A DNA stretch of 38,833 nt from Desulfuromonas sp. (GTDB lineage Bacteria > Desulfobacterota > Desulfuromonadia > Desulfuromonadales > UBA2294): contig PKTZ01000094.1 in the NCBI GenBank assembly GCA_002868925.1, forward strand, positions 1-38,833, given 5' to 3'. This document shows positions 35,295 to 38,833 of this stretch, piece by piece. A model generated the notes under the pieces. The model made no database searches, was not told the origin of the DNA, and saw only the letters and a list, made by a program, of their open reading frames with translations. A program made the position numbers and the translations under genes. The first letter of the stretch is position 1, and every line of letters starts with the position of its first letter.

Positions 35295-36308
35295 TTGAAA
35301 TCCGACGTCATCCTGCTCGGTCACGGCAGCGGCGGCAAACTCAGCCACCAACTGCTCGACGACATCATCATCCCCGCCCTCTCCGGGGTTGCGACCCGCG
35401 ACCAGAACGACTCGGCGATCCTGCCCGCAGTTTCAGGCGAGCTCGCCTTTACCACAGACTCCTACGTGGTCGACCCGATCTTCTTTCCCGGCGGCTGCAT
35501 TGGCGATCTGGCGATCAACGGCACTGTCAACGACCTGGCGATGGCCGGGGCGAAACCGCTGGCGATCAGCGTCGGCTTGATCATGGAGGAGGGACTGCCG
35601 GTCAGCGACCTGCAGGAGATCCTTGCCGCGATGCGCACTGCCGCCGATAAGGCCGGAGTAAACATCGTCACCGGCGACACCAAGGTGGTTCCACACGGCA
35701 AGGCCGACAAGATCTTCATCAATACCGCCGGCATCGGCGTGGTCAGAAACGGGATAGCGGTTTCCGGCAGCGGCGCCAGACCGGGCGACAAGGTACTGAT
35801 CAACGGCACCGTCGGTGATCACGGCATGGCTGTCCTTGCCAGCCGCGAGGGACTGGAACTGGAGAGTGACATCCGCTCCGACTGCGCCGAGCTTCACAGC
35901 CTGGTTGAGGTTATTCTCGAAGCAGGCGGCGATAACGTCCACGTTCTGCGCGATCCGACCCGCGGCGGGGTAGCGACCACCCTCAAGGAGATCTGCGCCC
36001 AGTCCGAAGTCGATATCGAACTGACCGAAACCGACATCCCGGTCCGGGAGAACGTCGGCGGCGCCTGCGCGATCCTCGGGCTCGACCCGCTATTTGTTGC
36101 CAACGAAGGGAAGCTGCTCGCCATCGTTACTGAAGATGTGACAGATAAAATTTTGACCGTAATGCGGTCTCACGAAACCGGTCGAGAAGCAGCGATCATC
36201 GGGACGGTTGTCGGAACTGGTGAAGGGAAACTGAGTCTGCAAACAGCCATCGGCGGCCGTCGTTCGATCGAGATGCTGGCGGGAGAACAACTGCCGCGAA
36301 TCTGCTGA
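35295..36308 (+). CDS. hypE: Carbamoyl-dehydratase HypE
   Basis: HypE dehydrates the carbamoyl group received from HypF on its C-terminal cysteine to a thiocyanate, the source of cyanide ligands. It has 337 residues. The start is a TTG at 35295 with GGAG 6 nt upstream (MKSDVILLGHGSGGKLSHQ). AIR-synthase-like (PurM) domains contain DPTRGGVATTLKEI. The protein ends PRIC with the essential terminal cysteine. hypF, needed to load it, is not in the window. Confidence 0.95.
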   Translation: MKSDVILLGHGSGGKLSHQLLDDIIIPALSGVATRDQNDSAILPAVSGELAFTTDSYVVDPIFFPGGCIGDLAINGTVNDLAMAGAKPLAISVGLIMEEGLPVSDLQEILAAMRTAADKAGVNIVTGDTKVVPHGKADKIFINTAGIGVVRNGIAVSGSGARPGDKVLINGTVGDHGMAVLASREGLELESDIRSDCAELHSLVEVILEAGGDNVHVLRDPTRGGVATTLKEICAQSEVDIELTETDIPVRENVGGACAILGLDPLFVANEGKLLAIVTEDVTDKILTVMRSHETGREAAIIGTVVGTGEGKLSLQTAIGGRRSIEMLAGEQLPRIC

Positions 36309-36419
36309 GAACAGCACCCCCAAATATTTTTAGATAATCTGAGAAAGAGTTGCGACAGGATTTATAAGAAACTGTAGCTGGATATCATGATTTTTCTAAT
36401 ATGTCGTGACTTTTGAGAA

Positions 36420-36682
<263 letters not shown>

Positions 36683-36958
36683 CTATTTTCCTGAACAGCG
36701 TACTGGAACGAGTTTACCATCTCTTTCTTCCATTAATTGGACATTGGAAACCCCTGCACCATCACCGCCAGTACCCATCGCTACAGTTTGAAATACTTTG
36801 AACCCATCTACACATAGAATAAAATCAACTTTTTTTTCTTGAACTCTACTTTTTACAACTCTGTGGTTTGCCGACACCTCAAGTTCTTTGATTTCAGCAG
36901 ACGAAAATGAAGGGTTCAAAACCGCAACAAATAATCCCACTAAAAATATTCGCCTCAT
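36683..36958 (-). CDS. Small predicted secreted protein in the islet (91 aa)
   Basis: This 91-residue protein has a signal peptide (MRRIFLVGLFVAVLNPSFSSA, cleavage about residue 21) followed by a mature domain of about 70 residues with two cysteines (FILCVDGF and VRCSGK), which could form one disulfide. The ATG at 36958 is preceded by AGGAGGT. Codon use and GC are lower than in the nuo or hyp genes, in line with acquired DNA. It is the third gene of the leftward islet operon. I do not recognise the family. Confidence 0.65.
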   Translation of the reverse strand: MRRIFLVGLFVAVLNPSFSSAEIKELEVSANHRVVKSRVQEKKVDFILCVDGFKVFQTVAMGTGGDGAGVSNVQLMEERDGKLVPVRCSGK

Positions 36959-36998
36959 CACTAACCTCCTGTTGTGAATCATATCTTTCACCTACCAT

Positions 36999-37286
36999 CT
37001 AAGTGAGAGCTTGAAGCAGACGTCTGGCTTCAGCAATTTTCGAGATATCAATACGACTCGAATCTATGATCAACTTTAGCGCGTCCTTGGCCCCTCCTTC
37101 CCTAATAATCATTCGTGCATGGCCCGTGCGCGAAATACACGCATTCATTGTGTACCCTTTTTCGTTGTAAATTTGTTCAGCAATATCTTTGTTCGAAATT
37201 AGTTTGTCCTGGAAAAGATCAAAATATTCGACGAAACAGCCCTTACCAACAGAATTCAAATACCGAGCGAGACGCTGCTCTTTCAT
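36999..37286 (-). CDS. Islet protein of unknown function (95 aa)
   Basis: This 95-residue, mostly helical soluble protein starts MKEQRLARYLNSVGKGCFVE. The ATG at 37286 is preceded by GGAGGGG, making it preferable to the frame extension to 37307. It has a basic/acidic mix and no membrane segment. The stretch TMNACISRTGHARMIIREG is the most distinctive. It begins 13 bp after the stop of the RHH gene and 40 bp before the secreted protein gene. Function unknown. Its position directly behind an RHH regulator resembles antitoxin-toxin pairs, but it shows no recognised toxin motif. Confidence 0.65.
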   Translation of the reverse strand: MKEQRLARYLNSVGKGCFVEYFDLFQDKLISNKDIAEQIYNEKGYTMNACISRTGHARMIIREGGAKDALKLIIDSSRIDISKIAEARRLLQALT

Positions 37287-37299
37287 GATATCCCCTCCT

Positions 37300-37788
37300 T
37301 TAGTCATTGGTTTTCAACTCCTTGATGAAAGCGGATGAAATTCCTTGGTACCAACCTTCTATATAGTCCCAGGATGCCATATTCTTTTTGTCCTCAGCAG
37401 AGTATCCACTGTCATACTTTACCCAGTCATGAAGGATCAGAACCCCATCCATTAGATCCTTGTGTTTTGGATGAAAACTTTCTTGAAAATCCGAACTAAA
37501 CCTGAATTCAAGAGTTGAGACTTTCTCGTACAATGATTTGTCCTTGAACTCAGGATCATCACCACTCAACGCAAAAGCAATTTTTCGAGCAATCTTTCGA
37601 TCTACATCTTTTAGACCCTTAACACCGTCTTCAAATCCACACCTTTTGTAAACCTTGGAAGCCTCCTGTTCTAACAAAGCTTCCGCCAGAGCTTTCTGAC
37701 AAATCTGAGAAACATTGATCCCATCCTCGCTATTACGGACTTGCTCGTACAACTCATCGGGAACGCTAATAGTCATTCTTTTTGCCAT
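37300..37788 (-). CDS. Ribbon-helix-helix (CopG/Arc-type) regulator with unknown C-terminal domain
   Basis: This protein has 162 residues. Residues about 3-45 (RMTISVPDELYEQVRNSEDG, then INVSQICQKALAEALLEQE) match the RHH DNA-binding fold, a beta strand followed by two helices. Residues 50-162 form a larger alpha/beta region not recognised by eye (KDVDRKIARKIAFALSGDDP; FHPKHKDLMDGVLILHDWV). The AAAGGGGG ribosome site is close to the ATG at 37788. It heads a leftward three-gene operon. Its promoter contains three phased TACATAC repeats, fitting autoregulation. Confidence 0.75.
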   Translation of the reverse strand: MAKRMTISVPDELYEQVRNSEDGINVSQICQKALAEALLEQEASKVYKRCGFEDGVKGLKDVDRKIARKIAFALSGDDPEFKDKSLYEKVSTLEFRFSSDFQESFHPKHKDLMDGVLILHDWVKYDSGYSAEDKKNMASWDYIEGWYQGISSAFIKELKTND

Positions 37789-37805
37789 ACCAACCCCCTT
37801 TCCTT

Positions 37806-37873
37806 TACATACAAGATACAGAAATATACATACTTGTCAATGTAATTATTTACTTTTTTTATTTTTTACATAC
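37806..37873. repeat. Three direct TACATAC iterons in the RHH operon promoter
   Basis: Identical 7-mers TACATAC occur at 37806-37812, 37827-37833 and 37867-37873. The first two are 21 bp apart (two helical turns) and the last two 40 bp (about four turns). They overlap the -10 region, the spacer and the upstream side of the promoter, as an operator array would. Confidence 0.55.
37813..37840 (-). promoter_or_regulatory. Candidate promoter of the RHH operon
   Basis: On the minus strand a perfect -35 TTGACA (37840-37835) and TATCTT (37818-37813) are separated by 16 bp. The start would be about 37806, only a few bases before the ribosome site of the RHH gene. Confidence 0.5.
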
Positions 37874-38041
37874 TCCCCTGGAATTACCCTCGGGACCGGA
37901 ATAGGACCGGACGCCCTGACCAGTTTCCCAGAATTCCACCCATAGCAAACGTTCCATCTCAAAACCCAAAGAATTACCAAGTCTGTGCAACAAAAATTGA
38001 AGAAAGGAGGACCCGTATACCCACTATTTGCACCTGATCTA

Positions 38042-38070
38042 TTGACACTCAAATCATGATATTGGAGAAT
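38042..38070 (+). promoter_or_regulatory. Candidate promoter of the rubrerythrin gene
   Basis: A perfect TTGACA (38042-38047) and GAGAAT (38065-38070) have 17-bp spacing. The start would be near 38077, giving a 35-nt leader with GAGGAG before the ATG. Confidence 0.45.
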
Positions 38071-38111
38071 CCGACCAAATTGACCAATACCTTCAATAGA
38101 AAGAGGAGAAT

Positions 38112-38630
38112 ATGAAAGACTACAAACTCTACAAATGCCAGATTTGTGGTGATCCGTACCTCGGTGACCATCCCCCCATCAATTGTCCCTATTGCGGCGC
38201 AAAGCAGAAGTACTTTGTGGACGGTCGTGAGTATGTCAGCCCGTTCACCCAGGAGCACAATTTCACGGAAGAAGAAAAAGCAAACTTCCAGGCCGCGCTG
38301 GACATTGAAATCGGAAACGCCAGCTTCTACAAGAAGGCGGCAGAGGTTTCATCCGAAGACTATTTCAAATGGCTGTTCAAATCTCTGATGAAAGTTGAAT
38401 CAGAACATGCCAGCATCTTTGCCAAACACCTCAAGGTGAACAAACCTGAACTCGTTAATGTGAACGCGAGTACGGACGGTGAAGAGAATGTTCTGGAAAG
38501 CCATCGCCGTGAAGAGATTGCCATTGAGAATTATCGAAAGTTTGCAGATGCGGCAACAACACCTCGGGCCAAGCAGGTATTCACAGCACTTGTTGAAATT
38601 GAAGAGGATCATTTGAGTCTCGAAGACTAA
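38112..38630 (+). CDS. Rubredoxin-first (reverse) rubrerythrin
   Basis: This 172-residue non-heme iron protein probably reduces hydrogen peroxide in anaerobes. The N-terminal rubredoxin-like iron site has C9/C12 (CQICG) and C25/C28 (CPYCG). Unlike classical rubrerythrin this domain precedes the ferritin-like four-helix domain (about 50-172), whose diiron ligands appear in LDIEIGNASFY, MKVESEHASI, EEIAIENYRK and VEIEEDHLS. GAGGAG precedes the ATG. It sits just inside the right tRNA-derived repeat, so it may be carried with the islet. Its GC content is intermediate. Confidence 0.9.
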   Translation: MKDYKLYKCQICGDPYLGDHPPINCPYCGAKQKYFVDGREYVSPFTQEHNFTEEEKANFQAALDIEIGNASFYKKAAEVSSEDYFKWLFKSLMKVESEHASIFAKHLKVNKPELVNVNASTDGEENVLESHRREEIAIENYRKFADAATTPRAKQVFTALVEIEEDHLSLED

Positions 38631-38706
38631 AATACAAACATCCTGGGGCGACGTTTCTCTGGTACGTATCACGCACCGGGGAGTGAACGCAGTGAACGGA
38701 CACCAT

Positions 38707-38754
<48 letters not shown>

Positions 38755-38760
38755 GTTATA

Positions 38761-38792
38761 AAAAGAGCGACCCTAATCAGGGCCGCTCTTTT
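38761..38792 (+). terminator. Terminator in repeat copy 3
   Basis: AAAAGAGCGACCCT (38761-38774) pairs with AGGGCCGCTCTTTT (38779-38792) around AATC with one A-C mismatch, followed by ATTATT. It belongs to the same family as the hairpins after copies 1 and 2. Confidence 0.75.
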
Positions 38793-38833
38793 ATTATTAA
38801 TCCTACTATTTCTAATCTGGTGCTTCAATTCCC

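Larger units (their letters stand above)
37789..38111. other. AT-rich divergent promoter region between the RHH operon and rubrerythrin
   Basis: This 323-bp stretch has no coding ORF. It holds the leftward promoter with iterons of the RHH operon (37806-37873) and a rightward promoter for the rubrerythrin gene (38042-38070). A 68-codon frame on the minus strand (37846-38052) overlaps these signals and lacks a ribosome site, so it is not called. Confidence 0.55.

Noticed and set aside
36300-36340. Terminator after hypE
   Set aside because: The only hairpin is a 5-bp stem (TGCTG/CAGCA) overlapping the stop codon and is not directly followed by a T run. Too weak to call.
37846-38052. 68-aa minus-strand ORF between the RHH operon and rubrerythrin
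   Set aside because: It overlaps promoter elements on both sides, lacks a ribosome site and has no recognisable features.

Overview
The window looks like a chromosome segment from a GC-rich anaerobic or facultative deltaproteobacterium, most likely a Desulfuromonadales relative (Geobacter/Desulfuromonas/Pelobacter type). This is inferred from the complex I operon with fused subunits, a selenium-tRNA enzyme, hydrogenase maturation genes, a rubredoxin-first rubrerythrin and a MinD-like/HTH pair. Species cannot be fixed by eye.

Layout. (1) 1-12752, minus strand: a complex I (nuo) operon in the order nuoA, nuoBCD (one fused gene), nuoE, F, G, H, I, J, K, L, M. NuoM runs off the left edge. Most junctions overlap or abut. 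Two junctions (G/F and J/I) are opened by repeat-type spacer DNA. A good sigma-70-type promoter lies just upstream of nuoA. (2) 12870-18240: RNase HI; an AT-rich stretch feeding a 31-residue membrane peptide with its own promoter and terminator; a CheY-like regulator; a large MscS-type channel abutting a CorA metal transporter; and a 59-residue hypothetical protein. (3) 18330-21110: an ammonium transporter with a strong sigma-54 promoter match, then tRNA 2-selenouridine synthase (mnmH) overlapping a tiny Cys-rich protein gene. (4) 21187-36489: a 15-kb stretch bounded by related, same-direction repeats made from the 3' end of a tRNA-Pro gene plus terminator. It carries an OmpA-family porin, tamB/tamA, an EamA transporter, a J-like/HTH protein with a MinD-like ATPase, an MFS exporter and hypABCDE. 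(5) 36490-38754: a 2.3-kb AT-richer islet between two 48-bp identical tRNA-Pro 3'-end copies. It holds a three-gene operon (RHH regulator, unknown 95-aa protein, small secreted protein) with three phased 7-bp repeats in its promoter, plus a reverse rubrerythrin.

Functional themes are respiratory energy conservation (complex I), [NiFe]-hydrogenase maturation without hypF or a hydrogenase in view, outer-membrane biogenesis (TamA/TamB, OmpA), ion and osmotic homeostasis (CorA, MscS) and nitrogen-regulated ammonium uptake. The least explained parts are the tRNA-derived repeat chain with its RHH islet, the 31-aa peptide locus, the Cys-rich mnmH partner and the palindromic spacers inside operons. 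No CRISPR array, integrase, transposase or complete tRNA or rRNA gene was seen.
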